From positions 310,001 through 374,000 of the forward strand of contig NZ_FNEG01000002.1 of the NCBI RefSeq assembly GCF_900100075.1: DNA of 64,000 nucleotides, given 5' to 3'. Position 1 is the first letter of the stretch, and each line of letters starts with the position of its first letter. The DNA comes from Chryseobacterium jejuense. GTDB lineage: Bacteria > Bacteroidota > Bacteroidia > Flavobacteriales > Weeksellaceae. The position numbers were made by a program, and so were the translations under genes. Below, in pieces: positions 53,202 to 61,523 of the stretch. The notes beneath the pieces were generated by a model. It saw only the letters and a program-made list of their open reading frames with translations, ran no database searches and was not told the DNA's origin.

Positions 53202-53222
53202 CACATCAGACGTAAAAAAATT

Positions 53223-54764
53223 ATGGCAAAGCAAGAAGATGTTTTCAAGAAAGTAATTTCTCACGCTAAAGAATATGGATTTATTTTCCCTTCCAGTGAG
53301 ATCTATGATGGTTTATCCGCTGTTTATGATTATGGACAGAACGGAGCTGAACTTAAAAATAATATCAAACAATATTGGTGGAAGGCTATGGTACAGCTTA
53401 ACGAAAATATTGTGGGTATTGATTCGGCAATCCTTATGCACCCAACAACATGGAAGGCATCAGGCCACGTAGATGCTTTCAACGATCCATTGATTGATAA
53501 TAAGGATTCTAAAAAACGTTTCAGAGCAGATGTTTTGGTGGAAGACTATTGCGCAAAAATTGAAGATAAAGAGAATAAGGAAATCGAAAAGGCTGCGAAG
53601 AGATTCGGAGAGGCTTTTGATAAAGATCAGTTTGTTGCTACGAATCCAAAAATTTTGGAATACAGAGCAAAAAGAGAGACCATTCTTTCAAGGCTGGCAA
53701 AATCTTTAGAAAATGAAGACCTTGCTGATGTAAAAGCATTAATTGAAGAGCTTGAAATTGCTGACCCGGATACAGGTTCTAAAAACTGGACGGAAGTAAG
53801 ACAGTTCAACTTAATGTTCGGAACAAAGCTTGGTGCTTCTGCAGACAGTGCAATGGATCTTTATTTAAGACCGGAAACAGCACAAGGGATTTTCGTTAAC
53901 TTCTTAAATGTTCAGAAAACTTCACGTCATAGACTTCCTTTCGGTATTGCACAGATTGGTAAAGCATTCAGAAATGAGATTGTTGCAAGACAGTTTATTT
54001 TCAGAATGCGTGAGTTCGAACAAATGGAAATGCAATTCTTTGTAGCTCCAGGTACAGAACTTGAATTCTATGAGCAGTGGAAGCAAAAACGTCTGAACTG
54101 GCACTTGGCACTAGGATTAGGTAATGATAATTACAGATTCCACGATCACGAGAAATTAGCGCACTATGCAAATGCTGCGGCTGATATTGAATTCAATTTC
54201 CCATTCGGTTTCAAAGAATTGGAAGGTATTCACTCTAGAACAGATTTCGATTTAAAAGCTCACGAAGAACATTCAGGAAGAAAACTTCAGTTCTTCGATC
54301 CTGAAAGAAATGAAAACTATGTTCCTTACGTAGTAGAGACGTCTGTAGGTTTAGACAGATTATTCCTTTCTATCTTCTCACACTGCCTAAGAGACGAAGT
54401 ATTAGAAGACGGTTCAGAAAGAACAGTTTTATCTTTACCTCCTGCATTAGCACCAATTAAAGCAGCTATCCTTCCATTGATGAAAAAAGATGGTTTAGCA
54501 GAATATGCTGAGAAGATTTTTAACGATCTGAAATACGATTTCAATTTATTCTATGAGGAAAAAGATGCGATCGGAAAACGTTACAGAAGACAAGATGCAA
54601 TTGGTACTCCTTACTGTATTACTGTAGATCACGATTCATTGACGGATCATACGGTAACCATAAGAGACAGAGACACCATGCAACAGGAAAGAGTTCCGGT
54701 TTCAGAATTGAGAAGAATCATTGATGAGAAAACCAACTTCCGAAATCTACTTTCTAAAATATAA
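53223..54764 (+). CDS. glyS: Glycyl-tRNA synthetase (dimeric, class II)
   Basis: 513 aa from ATG 53223 (MAKQEDVFKKVISHAKEYGF). Single-chain alpha2-type GlyRS, charging tRNA-Gly. Class II motifs: LRPETAQGIFVNFLNV, motif 2 region RHRLPFGIAQIGKAFRNE followed by RMREFEQMEMQFF, and motif 3 with ETSVGLDRLFLSIF; anticodon-binding domain from about residue 410 (LPPALAPIKAAILPL, DAIGKRYRRQDAIGTPYCIT). The frame is open back to 53031 but that segment is a GC-rich repeat. Single gene ending in a terminator. Confidence 0.95.
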   Translation: MAKQEDVFKKVISHAKEYGFIFPSSEIYDGLSAVYDYGQNGAELKNNIKQYWWKAMVQLNENIVGIDSAILMHPTTWKASGHVDAFNDPLIDNKDSKKRFRADVLVEDYCAKIEDKENKEIEKAAKRFGEAFDKDQFVATNPKILEYRAKRETILSRLAKSLENEDLADVKALIEELEIADPDTGSKNWTEVRQFNLMFGTKLGASADSAMDLYLRPETAQGIFVNFLNVQKTSRHRLPFGIAQIGKAFRNEIVARQFIFRMREFEQMEMQFFVAPGTELEFYEQWKQKRLNWHLALGLGNDNYRFHDHEKLAHYANAAADIEFNFPFGFKELEGIHSRTDFDLKAHEEHSGRKLQFFDPERNENYVPYVVETSVGLDRLFLSIFSHCLRDEVLEDGSERTVLSLPPALAPIKAAILPLMKKDGLAEYAEKIFNDLKYDFNLFYEEKDAIGKRYRRQDAIGTPYCITVDHDSLTDHTVTIRDRDTMQQERVPVSELRRIIDEKTNFRNLLSKI

Positions 54765-54767
54765 TAT

Positions 54768-54800
54768 AAAAGCCCTGAAAAATTCAGGGCTTTTGTTATT
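54768..54800 (+). terminator. Terminator of glyS
   Basis: Perfect 12-bp stem AAAAGCCCTGAA / TTCAGGGCTTTT with a 3-nt loop, then TTTTGTTATTTT. Confidence 0.85.
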
Positions 54801-54871
54801 TTTATAAACAACGCCAAACATATTCAATAAATTATTATTTTAGCCAAAATTTAAACATTAAAATAATAATC

Positions 54872-55705
54872 ATGAAGAAATTAATTATTTCGTCACTTGC
54901 AATGGCAGTGATCGCAAGCTGCAGCTCATCAAATGATGATGATGCCTCAGGCAACAACAATAACAACAATAATAATAACACTCCTTATCTTCTAAAAAAA
55001 TCTACTGAGATTACTCAGGATAACCAGTCTTATACTATAGAATATAAATATAACGGAACCAAAATAACTGAATCATTTGATGTTGCGGATAATGAAAAGA
55101 CAATATATACTTATGATGGTGATAATATCACAAAAACTGAAGTATATACTCAGAATGGAACTCTAAAAATTATGAGAGAGTTTTCTTATATTAACGGAAA
55201 ACTGGTTTCTGAAAAAGTAACTGATAAGCATCAACTAGGTACATTGATTTACACATCTAACTTTCAGTATCTGAGCGATAGCCATATAAAGCACAATGCT
55301 TTTCACACGGTTACCTATAATCCAACCACTGGAGTTTATACAGACATAAAATACCTCGATCAAGATATTTATTTAGATGCCCAGGGAAACTTGCTTTCAG
55401 TAACTTACTCAAATAACGGAACAACATATAGCACTACATTTTCTTATGACGGCAACAATCATCCTATGAAAAATGTAAAAGGGTATATAAAAATGGATAT
55501 GCTCTCTCTTAAAGATGGAGAAGTAGGCTACAACAATCTGGTAAAAGCAGACGGAAATTATGCAGGTGCTTTGAACGGAACCACTAAAACCAATGCAGTT
55601 CATACCCTCAATGTGGGTAACTATCCTACAAAATCGGTAATGACGTATACAGGAGGATCTTCCGGAACTAACACTCACACTTATAATTACGAGTATAACA
55701 AGTAA
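54872..55705 (+). CDS. Lipoprotein with poly-Asn linker
   Basis: 277 aa, lipoprotein signal MKKLIISSLAMAVIASCSSS. After the lipid-attached Cys follow acidic residues (SNDDDAS) and a run of nine Asn encoded by an AAC/AAT triplet repeat. The remainder is made of short beta hairpins of the YD-repeat style (YEYKYNGTKITESF-like, TIYTYDGDNITK, FSYDGNNHP), as in many Bacteroidota surface lipoproteins. Function unknown. Shares a promoter-region block with the next gene, but has its own terminator. Confidence 0.72.
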   Translation: MKKLIISSLAMAVIASCSSSNDDDASGNNNNNNNNNTPYLLKKSTEITQDNQSYTIEYKYNGTKITESFDVADNEKTIYTYDGDNITKTEVYTQNGTLKIMREFSYINGKLVSEKVTDKHQLGTLIYTSNFQYLSDSHIKHNAFHTVTYNPTTGVYTDIKYLDQDIYLDAQGNLLSVTYSNNGTTYSTTFSYDGNNHPMKNVKGYIKMDMLSLKDGEVGYNNLVKADGNYAGALNGTTKTNAVHTLNVGNYPTKSVMTYTGGSSGTNTHTYNYEYNK

Positions 55706-55716
55706 TATTCAACTAC

Positions 55717-55745
55717 AAAGCCCTGGTTTTTCAGGGCTTTTTTAT
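55717..55745 (+). terminator. Terminator
   Basis: Perfect 9-bp stem AAAGCCCTG / CAGGGCTTT, 6-nt loop, T run. Confidence 0.85.
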
Positions 55746-55794
55746 TTTTCTCCAACGTATTCCATAATTTATTATTTTAGCCCAAAATTCGACC

Positions 55795-57324
55795 ATGAAA
55801 AAAATCACTTTATTGGTGTTTGGGCTCATCCAGACATTTGCACTTTCCCAAACCCAGGATTTAACAACATTAGCGGCAGGAGACCATGTAGGAATGAACG
55901 CGCTGTTTGATGATAAAGACAATCTTTATGGCTATGTTTCCATCTATTCTTACGGAAAATCTGGGGATAAAACCAAGAAATTTGAATACGTTATATTGGA
56001 TAAGAACCTCAATCCTGTTGCCAATAAGGAATTTGAAGGCGATATCACCGCCACCTCTTATTGGGGATATGTGGACTTCAAAGGACAAATTATTCTAAAG
56101 CCCTCCATGATGGATTATTCTCTGGTTAAAAGCAGGGAAATATTCACTCCTGTTTCTATGGTCATCAATCCGAAGACCAATACCATTACCCGAAAAGTAT
56201 ATTATGATTATCTCGAAGATGGAAGCTTCAAAGAAATCAACGAACCTAAAAGTTGGAAGGAACAGCGTAAGGAAAACCGTGATGAGAAAAAAGATAAAGG
56301 GTACAACTACGTTTCTGCCGTAGGTGAGCTAAAAGAAGGCGGTTATTTTGCTGTAGAGTACAAAGATTATGGAAAGTATGAAAATAACAACAGCCTTATG
56401 AAGTTTGATGAAAATAAAAAGGAGGTCTGGAGATATAAATACAATACTGACGGAACCAAGAAAATTTACACCACCTTATCTGTTCTGGAAAGAGATGATA
56501 ATTACATGTACTGCATCATGAAAAAAGTAAATGAAAAGCAGAAAACATTTACTCTCTTGGTTCTTGATATGAAAACCGGAAAAGAAACTTCCAACAAACC
56601 AGTTACCGGACTGTCTGATGATACAACAGCCAATATTGATTCTTTCTACTCTGATTACAGAAAAATAGATAATGACAAAACTTTCGATGATAAAGTAGTT
56701 CTTGTGGGAAGAAATTATGATGACTCTCAGTCAGTAGGATTTGCAAGAATGATGGTAGACAAAAAAGATTTTACTGCAGATACTAAAACAATCAATTATG
56801 AACCTAATATCGCAGCATTCCTTCCAAAAGTGAATAAAAACGGAATGGTGGAAAACGGTTATATCCTTCAGACCAAGGATATGTATTTTATGAATGATGG
56901 AAGTGTGGGAATTTTATCTGAAAAATATAAACCTGCAGGACAATATAACGCTCCCAAAACAACAGACCTCGTTTACATCTATACAGATAAAGATTTCAAG
57001 GTGAAAAATGTTCAGGTTTTTGAAAAAGAAAAATCAAAATGGGTAAACAGTGATTATCTGTTCTCACAATACCTCAACGGTGGAAAAGATGTGGTTTTCT
57101 TTTACCGCGATTACCAGAAAGATGAAGTAACAAGACAAAAAAATTGGAATCTATTCATCAATACGGTTATTGATGGAAAATTCAAACAGGAGATTATTCC
57201 TATTTCTGAAAAAGATAATTATCAGGTAACACCTTATGTGGCCAAAGAAGGTTATATTCTTCTTCGTGAATACAATACAAAAGATAAATTCAATAAGATC
57301 CGTTTAGAAAAACTAAACTACTAA
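55795..57324 (+). CDS. Secreted hypothetical protein, likely beta-propeller
   Basis: 509 aa, signal peptide MKKITLLVFGLIQTFALSQ. The mature chain has repeated four-strand-like units with hydrophobic-aromatic strands separated by polar turns (YVILDKNLNPVANKEF, LLVLDMKTGKETSNK, VYIYTDKDFKVKNVQVFEKE), suggesting a propeller or similar repeat fold (inference). Related proteins occur in Chryseobacterium, function unknown to me. No T9SS domain. Its upstream block repeats that of the previous gene. Confidence 0.72.
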   Translation: MKKITLLVFGLIQTFALSQTQDLTTLAAGDHVGMNALFDDKDNLYGYVSIYSYGKSGDKTKKFEYVILDKNLNPVANKEFEGDITATSYWGYVDFKGQIILKPSMMDYSLVKSREIFTPVSMVINPKTNTITRKVYYDYLEDGSFKEINEPKSWKEQRKENRDEKKDKGYNYVSAVGELKEGGYFAVEYKDYGKYENNNSLMKFDENKKEVWRYKYNTDGTKKIYTTLSVLERDDNYMYCIMKKVNEKQKTFTLLVLDMKTGKETSNKPVTGLSDDTTANIDSFYSDYRKIDNDKTFDDKVVLVGRNYDDSQSVGFARMMVDKKDFTADTKTINYEPNIAAFLPKVNKNGMVENGYILQTKDMYFMNDGSVGILSEKYKPAGQYNAPKTTDLVYIYTDKDFKVKNVQVFEKEKSKWVNSDYLFSQYLNGGKDVVFFYRDYQKDEVTRQKNWNLFINTVIDGKFKQEIIPISEKDNYQVTPYVAKEGYILLREYNTKDKFNKIRLEKLNY

Positions 57325-57354
57325 TTAACAGTGTTTTATATTAGTAAACAAACC

Positions 57355-57386
57355 AAAAGCTATCTCACATTTGAGATAGCTTTTTA
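57355..57386 (+). terminator. Terminator
   Basis: Perfect 13-bp stem AAAAGCTATCTCA / TGAGATAGCTTTT, 4-nt loop, T-rich tail. Confidence 0.85.
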
Positions 57387-57470
57387 TTTCTAAAAATTCG
57401 CTGCTGGTTTAATGGTCTTGCAGATCAAGAAGATCATTCAGATTTTTGGGAGTATTATTCGCCTTTATTA

Positions 57471-58811
57471 TCATTTTGATGTTGTGGCAATTCCCGTGGT
57501 CTGATAATACTCTGAAATATTTTTAATTTCATCCAGGCTTAGATTCCACATAAAATTCAGGAACTGCTGATAGCTTTCACTTTGATTTTTAGGCTCTATT
57601 CTGTCCAAATAGCGGTTCAGATTATAGTTTTTTCTGGCTTCATAAATTTTAGAAAAACATTTTCCTAACCAATTTTTATAGTATTTATCTTCTTCACCAT
57701 CCTGAAGGAATTGCATCGCGACATAAATTCCCAATCCATAATCCTCAGAGTGGAAATAGTTTGGAAGAATCTCCATTCTTGCAGTCTTTTTCAGAGCAAG
57801 ATAAGCCTCTGATGGTTTTTCCGGTTCTTCGGAAATATTCAGCTCGGGAAAAGCTTTCTTGAGACTCTCTATTCTTTTTACCATTTCGGGATGAGAAGCT
57901 AAAGAGTCTTTGTTCAGTTTTTCTTTATAAAAATTATAATTGTAGAGTGAAAAATCTTCTTTCTTCATCCACTTCTCTTTGAAAGCCTGCTTTGGAAGAT
58001 CAAAAAGTTTTTTATAGGTCTCTATCTTAAGTTCTCTTGGAGAGATTGTATCAAATGTCTGAAGCTTTTGTAATCCGTTGATAAATTCACTCTTCTTAAA
58101 ATCACTGTTTTTAAAAATAACATATCCCAAATTATCTGCCTGTATTTCAAGCTTTCTCTTCTCTACACTTTTTTTGTAAATCCTGTTTTTAAGAATATCA
58201 AATGCCTTTTCATTACGCTCCAGGCTCCGTCCACCTGTTGTTTCTTTGATATTTTGTACTGTAGATTTATCCAATGTATTCTGTTCAACAATATTCAGGA
58301 CTGATTTCAGCGTATGATCTTCTATTTTATGCCCTAGTTCATGGGAAATTACACCCGCTACCTGAGCTTCATTATCCATCCAGTTATACAGTCCCATATT
58401 GATAACAAAAGTTCCATCTGCCAGGCAATAAGCATTAGGAGTATTATCTCTTGCAATCAGAATTTTAAGATCCTGAGGAACTTTGGGATTATTTTTTCTG
58501 AGACGCTCTACCAAGGATTTAATGACCACATCAAATTCAGACTTGAACACAAAGTCTTTGTTTTTCACCTGTTTTTCAAAATCAGTTCCAAATTCTTTAT
58601 AAATTTTAGATATTTCAGAACCTCCACTCCCTGAATATTGTGACCTCAGCCCTTTTATCAAACTTTCGTTATGAGCTGTAAAATTTTTCAAGAATTCTTT
58701 CCGCTGAAGGTAATCTGCGGTATCTATCGCTTTATAGGTCTGAGAAATCCCTGCTACTGAGAGCAGGAAGCACATCAATACAATAAGTTTTCTGGTCATG
58801 TTTTTCATCAA
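57471..58811 (-). CDS. M48-family zinc metalloprotease, secreted
   Basis: 446 aa; start could be Met 58811 or Met5 (58799). Signal peptide ending in SVAGISQ. Zinc site H157ELGH161 in VISHELGHKIEDH, with NAYCLADGTFVINMGLYNWM before it, the usual M48 layout; the third zinc ligand should be a Glu in the AKRKLEIQADNLGYVIF-like segment (ELEIQADNLGY type), read here as KLEIQADNLGYVIF. Periplasmic protease or chaperone-like protease of the BepA/LoiP kind (inference). The C-terminal 150 residues lack TPR pattern. Confidence 0.85.
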   Translation of the reverse strand: MMKNMTRKLIVLMCFLLSVAGISQTYKAIDTADYLQRKEFLKNFTAHNESLIKGLRSQYSGSGGSEISKIYKEFGTDFEKQVKNKDFVFKSEFDVVIKSLVERLRKNNPKVPQDLKILIARDNTPNAYCLADGTFVINMGLYNWMDNEAQVAGVISHELGHKIEDHTLKSVLNIVEQNTLDKSTVQNIKETTGGRSLERNEKAFDILKNRIYKKSVEKRKLEIQADNLGYVIFKNSDFKKSEFINGLQKLQTFDTISPRELKIETYKKLFDLPKQAFKEKWMKKEDFSLYNYNFYKEKLNKDSLASHPEMVKRIESLKKAFPELNISEEPEKPSEAYLALKKTARMEILPNYFHSEDYGLGIYVAMQFLQDGEEDKYYKNWLGKCFSKIYEARKNYNLNRYLDRIEPKNQSESYQQFLNFMWNLSLDEIKNISEYYQTTGIATTSK

Positions 58812-58867
58812 TTAAACAAAAATAATGTATTTGATGATTCATTTTTATTTTTTCACCCAAATTATTT

Positions 58868-58875
58868 TAAATTTG
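58868..58875 (+). promoter_or_regulatory. -7 promoter box
   Basis: TAAATTTG, match to TAnnTTTG, 29 nt before the serine-hydrolase start codon. Confidence 0.5.
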
Positions 58876-58896
58876 TTAAAGACCGATTAACAAAAA

Positions 58897-60030
58897 ATGA
58901 GAATACTAAAATACATGATAGGTGGAGCTGTAGCCGGAGCTGCTGCAGCTTACTTTTTCGGATATGATTATTTATTCAGTGGTATTTCCAAAACCTACCT
59001 TAAAGGGAGATCAAGTGCCCATATTGATGATGGAAATCTGTTTCCCAGTAATCCTATTGCTGCAAAATCTCCCAAGCGATGGGAAGAAGATCCTGAGTAC
59101 AATAAAAAACAATTACCTAAAATTTTAGTTGATAACTTAAAACGGTCTAAAACAGCATCTTTTGTAGTGATAAAGAATGGTAAAATTCTTCACGAACAAT
59201 ATTGGGACGGCTACAATCAGCTCTCACAAACCAATTCATTTTCCATGGCAAAAGCTGTAACTGTTATGCTTTTGGGAAAAGCGCTGGAAGAAGGACTCAT
59301 CAACAACATTGATGAAAAGCTGTCTGATTTTTATACTGAATTTAAAGAGAAAACTTTCGGAAATGACGTTACTCTTAAAAATCTGGCTCAGATGGAATCT
59401 GGTCTCGATTGGGATGAAAACTATAATAATCCTTTTCTTCCTAATGCCAAAGCTTATTATGGAAAGAGTCTTGTAAAAGCTGTATTTCCAAGATCATTCA
59501 AAGAAAAACCGGGAACAAGATTTGAATATCAAAGCGGAACCACACAACTTCTTGGTTTTGCCTTAAAAAAAGCACTGAAACAACCCTTAGCCAGCTACCT
59601 TTCTGAAAAATTCTGGACTCCTCTGGGAATGGAACAAAATGCAAAATGGAGTACAGATGACTATGGAATGGAAAAAACGTATTGCTGTATCCACTCAAAT
59701 ACAAGAGATTTTGCCAAACTGGGGCTTCTCTTCCTGAATGACGGTAAAGCTGGAGATCAGCAGATCCTTAATACAGATTTTATTGAGCAGATGAGAACTC
59801 CGACAGAAAAGTCAGAAAACATTTATGGAATGGGACTTTGGATTAATCATGACAATCCTATCAAACATTATTATTTTCTGGGACTGCAAGGTCAATATAT
59901 CATTATGGTTCCGGAGCATAATATGGTAATCGTGAAAACAGGAAGCTATGCCAACAGCCCTAAAAATGATAGAGGAAGACCGGATCAGGTGAAATTCCTA
60001 GTGAATGAAACCGCACAATTATTCCAGTAA
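58897..60030 (+). CDS. Serine hydrolase of the beta-lactamase class C fold
   Basis: 377 aa, N-terminal signal/anchor MRILKYMIGGAVAGAAAAYF. Active-site SxxK: Ser116-Met-Ala-Lys119 in SFSMAKAV; second motif FEYQSGTTQLLGFAL, where class C enzymes have YxN, here YQS; a late GLQGQYIIMVPEHN stands where KTG/HxG is expected. This is the pattern of beta-lactamase-family esterases and peptidases rather than a true beta-lactamase. Envelope-located. The next gene starts 6 nt later, so the two are an operon. Confidence 0.87.
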   Translation: MRILKYMIGGAVAGAAAAYFFGYDYLFSGISKTYLKGRSSAHIDDGNLFPSNPIAAKSPKRWEEDPEYNKKQLPKILVDNLKRSKTASFVVIKNGKILHEQYWDGYNQLSQTNSFSMAKAVTVMLLGKALEEGLINNIDEKLSDFYTEFKEKTFGNDVTLKNLAQMESGLDWDENYNNPFLPNAKAYYGKSLVKAVFPRSFKEKPGTRFEYQSGTTQLLGFALKKALKQPLASYLSEKFWTPLGMEQNAKWSTDDYGMEKTYCCIHSNTRDFAKLGLLFLNDGKAGDQQILNTDFIEQMRTPTEKSENIYGMGLWINHDNPIKHYYFLGLQGQYIIMVPEHNMVIVKTGSYANSPKNDRGRPDQVKFLVNETAQLFQ

Positions 60031-60036
60031 AAAAAT

Positions 60037-60648
60037 ATGGAGAAATACAGTTCAAAGATAGACAGCTATATTGAAAAGTCTCAGGATTTCGCTAAACCTA
60101 TCCTTCACTATATTCGGGAAACCGTTCATGAATACTGCCCTGATGCAGAAGAAACCATGAAATGGAGTTTTCCACATTTTATCTACAAGGGTAAAAACCT
60201 TTGTGCTATGGCGTCTTTCAAGCAGCACTGCACATTCGGGTTCTGGCTGGAAAAGGAGATGAAAACCATGCAGGAAATTACTCAGGATATTGAGAAGAAT
60301 TCTATGTTTAGCCTGGGAAAAATTACAAAGATTGAAGACCTGCCTTCAAAACCTCAACTAAAAAAAGCCATTAAAGAAGCCATGGAACTTACGGATATGG
60401 GTGTTACCATGAAAAAAGCGGCACCATCCAAAACAGAAATAGAAATTCCAGATTATTTTTTATCCGCATTACAGGCACAATCAAAAACATTAGAAATTTT
60501 TGAAAAAGCCTCGCCATCCTTCAGAAAAGAATATATCACATGGATTACAGAAGCCAAGACAGAAGCTACTCGAAATAAAAGAATGGAACAGGCTTTAGAA
60601 TGGGTTGCAGAAGGAAAAGGAAGGAATTGGAAGTATGAGAAAAAGTAA
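60037..60648 (+). CDS. YdeI/OmdA-family protein with DUF1801 domain
   Basis: 203 aa, cytoplasmic. N-terminal DUF1801-like domain (residues 12-115: ILHYIRETVHEYCPDAEETM, KWSFPHFIYKG) and C-terminal YdeI/OmpD-associated segment (IEIPDYFLSALQAQ, FRKEYITWITEAKTEATRNK). The C-terminal part is known as a bacteriocin-protection domain in some annotations; no direct function is established. Follows the serine hydrolase gene after 6 nt. Confidence 0.85.
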   Translation: MEKYSSKIDSYIEKSQDFAKPILHYIRETVHEYCPDAEETMKWSFPHFIYKGKNLCAMASFKQHCTFGFWLEKEMKTMQEITQDIEKNSMFSLGKITKIEDLPSKPQLKKAIKEAMELTDMGVTMKKAAPSKTEIEIPDYFLSALQAQSKTLEIFEKASPSFRKEYITWITEAKTEATRNKRMEQALEWVAEGKGRNWKYEKK

Positions 60649-60670
60649 TTAAAAGCAAGATACTTCAAAC

Positions 60671-60686
60671 TAATGAAACCTAAAAT
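60671..60686. repeat. 16-bp direct repeat, left copy
   Basis: TAATGAAACCTAAAAT, identical to 61525-61540. The right copy is the last codons of the UmuC gene. Marks the left edge of an AT-rich island. Confidence 0.7.
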
Positions 60687-60743
60687 ATCTCATAATTACA
60701 AGTTATATTCACAATCTTTGTAAAAAGAATTCAATACTAAAAA

Positions 60744-60772
60744 ACAAACCTTTCACCGCTGTGAAGATTTGT
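60744..60772 (-). terminator. Possible terminator of the island gene
   Basis: Imperfect stem ACAAACCTTTCAC / GTGAAGATTTGT around CGCT; on the minus strand it is followed by a T-rich tract (TTTTTTAGTATTG, opposite 60731-60743). Confidence 0.45.
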
Positions 60773-60799
60773 CTTGTATTTTGAACATGAATGATACAT

Positions 60800-61411
60800 T
60801 TATACTGGCAAAGAATGATCCTTATCAAATCTGATAAGCGATAACTTTTTATAAAGTTCCTCTATAGATATAGTTTTTTTGAAATTATTATCATTTTGAA
60901 ATTTCAGCCGTATCTTTTCTAGTTGTTCCATATTTACTCCAAATAAATTCTCCTTGAAATCAATATAATCAAATTCATTCATATATAGAGTTGCTATAAT
61001 ATTGTGTAAATACCTAGCACAGTCTTTTTTGAATTTTAAGTCTACATTTTCATTATAAAATATTTCATCCATTAAATCAATCTCTAGATATCTGTGTGTA
61101 AATTCTACCAAAGCATAGAAAGAAAAAGAATTAGTAAAATTTTCAATCAAAAAAATAATATCCTCATAAGCAACATTTTCCCATAACTCTGGTAAACAGA
61201 CCAGTAACTGAACAGTATAACTTTCATTTACCATTTCTAAATTATAAAAAAGAAATTCTAAATAATTTAATGATACTATTTTTCCTAAATAATTATTATC
61301 TATTAAATAAAATCTATCCATAGGAAAATATCTCAGTTTTTCTATTTCTCTGTCACTAAATAAAGAATCTGATAATTCTTTTGTATAAGGGGTAATATTA
61401 ATTTTATTCAT
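60800..61411 (-). CDS. AT-rich orphan protein, possible immunity protein
   Basis: 203 aa, no signal peptide or membrane segment, acidic, predicted all-helical, rich in Phe, Tyr, Asn, Ile (EFLFYNLEMVNESYTVQLLV, SFSFYALVEFTHRYLE, ARYLHNIIATLYMNEFDYID). Its base composition is far more AT-rich than the flanking genes, so it is probably acquired. No family recognised. Features shared with immunity proteins of polymorphic toxins: small, soluble, acidic, AT-rich, alone behind a short coding remnant whose stop overlaps its start (TAATG). Flanked by 16-bp direct repeats. Immunity function is a guess. Confidence 0.6.
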   Translation of the reverse strand: MNKINITPYTKELSDSLFSDREIEKLRYFPMDRFYLIDNNYLGKIVSLNYLEFLFYNLEMVNESYTVQLLVCLPELWENVAYEDIIFLIENFTNSFSFYALVEFTHRYLEIDLMDEIFYNENVDLKFKKDCARYLHNIIATLYMNEFDYIDFKENLFGVNMEQLEKIRLKFQNDNNFKKTISIEELYKKLSLIRFDKDHSLPV

Positions 61412-61497
61412 TATTCTACAACAAATGTTCTTAGTTCAGCATTACTTGTATTTATTTCTACAACCTGACTAATATTCGCTCTGCGGTTTACACATAC
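61411..61497 (-). pseudogene. Truncated gene end in front of the orphan gene
   Basis: 28 codons open between stops, without any start codon, reading NRRANISQVVEINTSNAELR then TFVVE and a stop. The stop TAA overlaps the ATG of the next gene by one base, the arrangement of a translationally coupled gene pair. Looks like the last codons of a lost partner gene, for example a toxin. Short, so chance is possible. Confidence 0.35.
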
Positions 61498-61523
61498 TCA
61501 CCTTAGTTACAACAACTCAAAAC

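Larger units (their letters stand above)
52897..53222. other. 326-nt intergenic region with two strong hairpins, upstream of glyS
   Basis: Holds the hairpin at 52973-53005, the GC-rich 22-bp hairpin at 53039-53085, and a -7 box TATTTTTG at 53194-53201. The reading frame of glyS stays open back to 53031, but that part encodes the hairpin repeat (Gly/Ala/Arg-rich) and is not typical of glycyl-tRNA synthetases, so I treat it as non-coding. Confidence 0.6.

Noticed and set aside
53031-53222. N-terminal extension of glycyl-tRNA synthetase
   Set aside because: Encoded by a GC-rich hairpin repeat; the family start MAKQEDVFKKV at 53223 has its own -7 box at normal distance.
60037-60648. Part of the acquired island
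   Set aside because: Its composition is like that of its neighbours, it lies outside the direct repeats and is tightly linked to the serine hydrolase gene.
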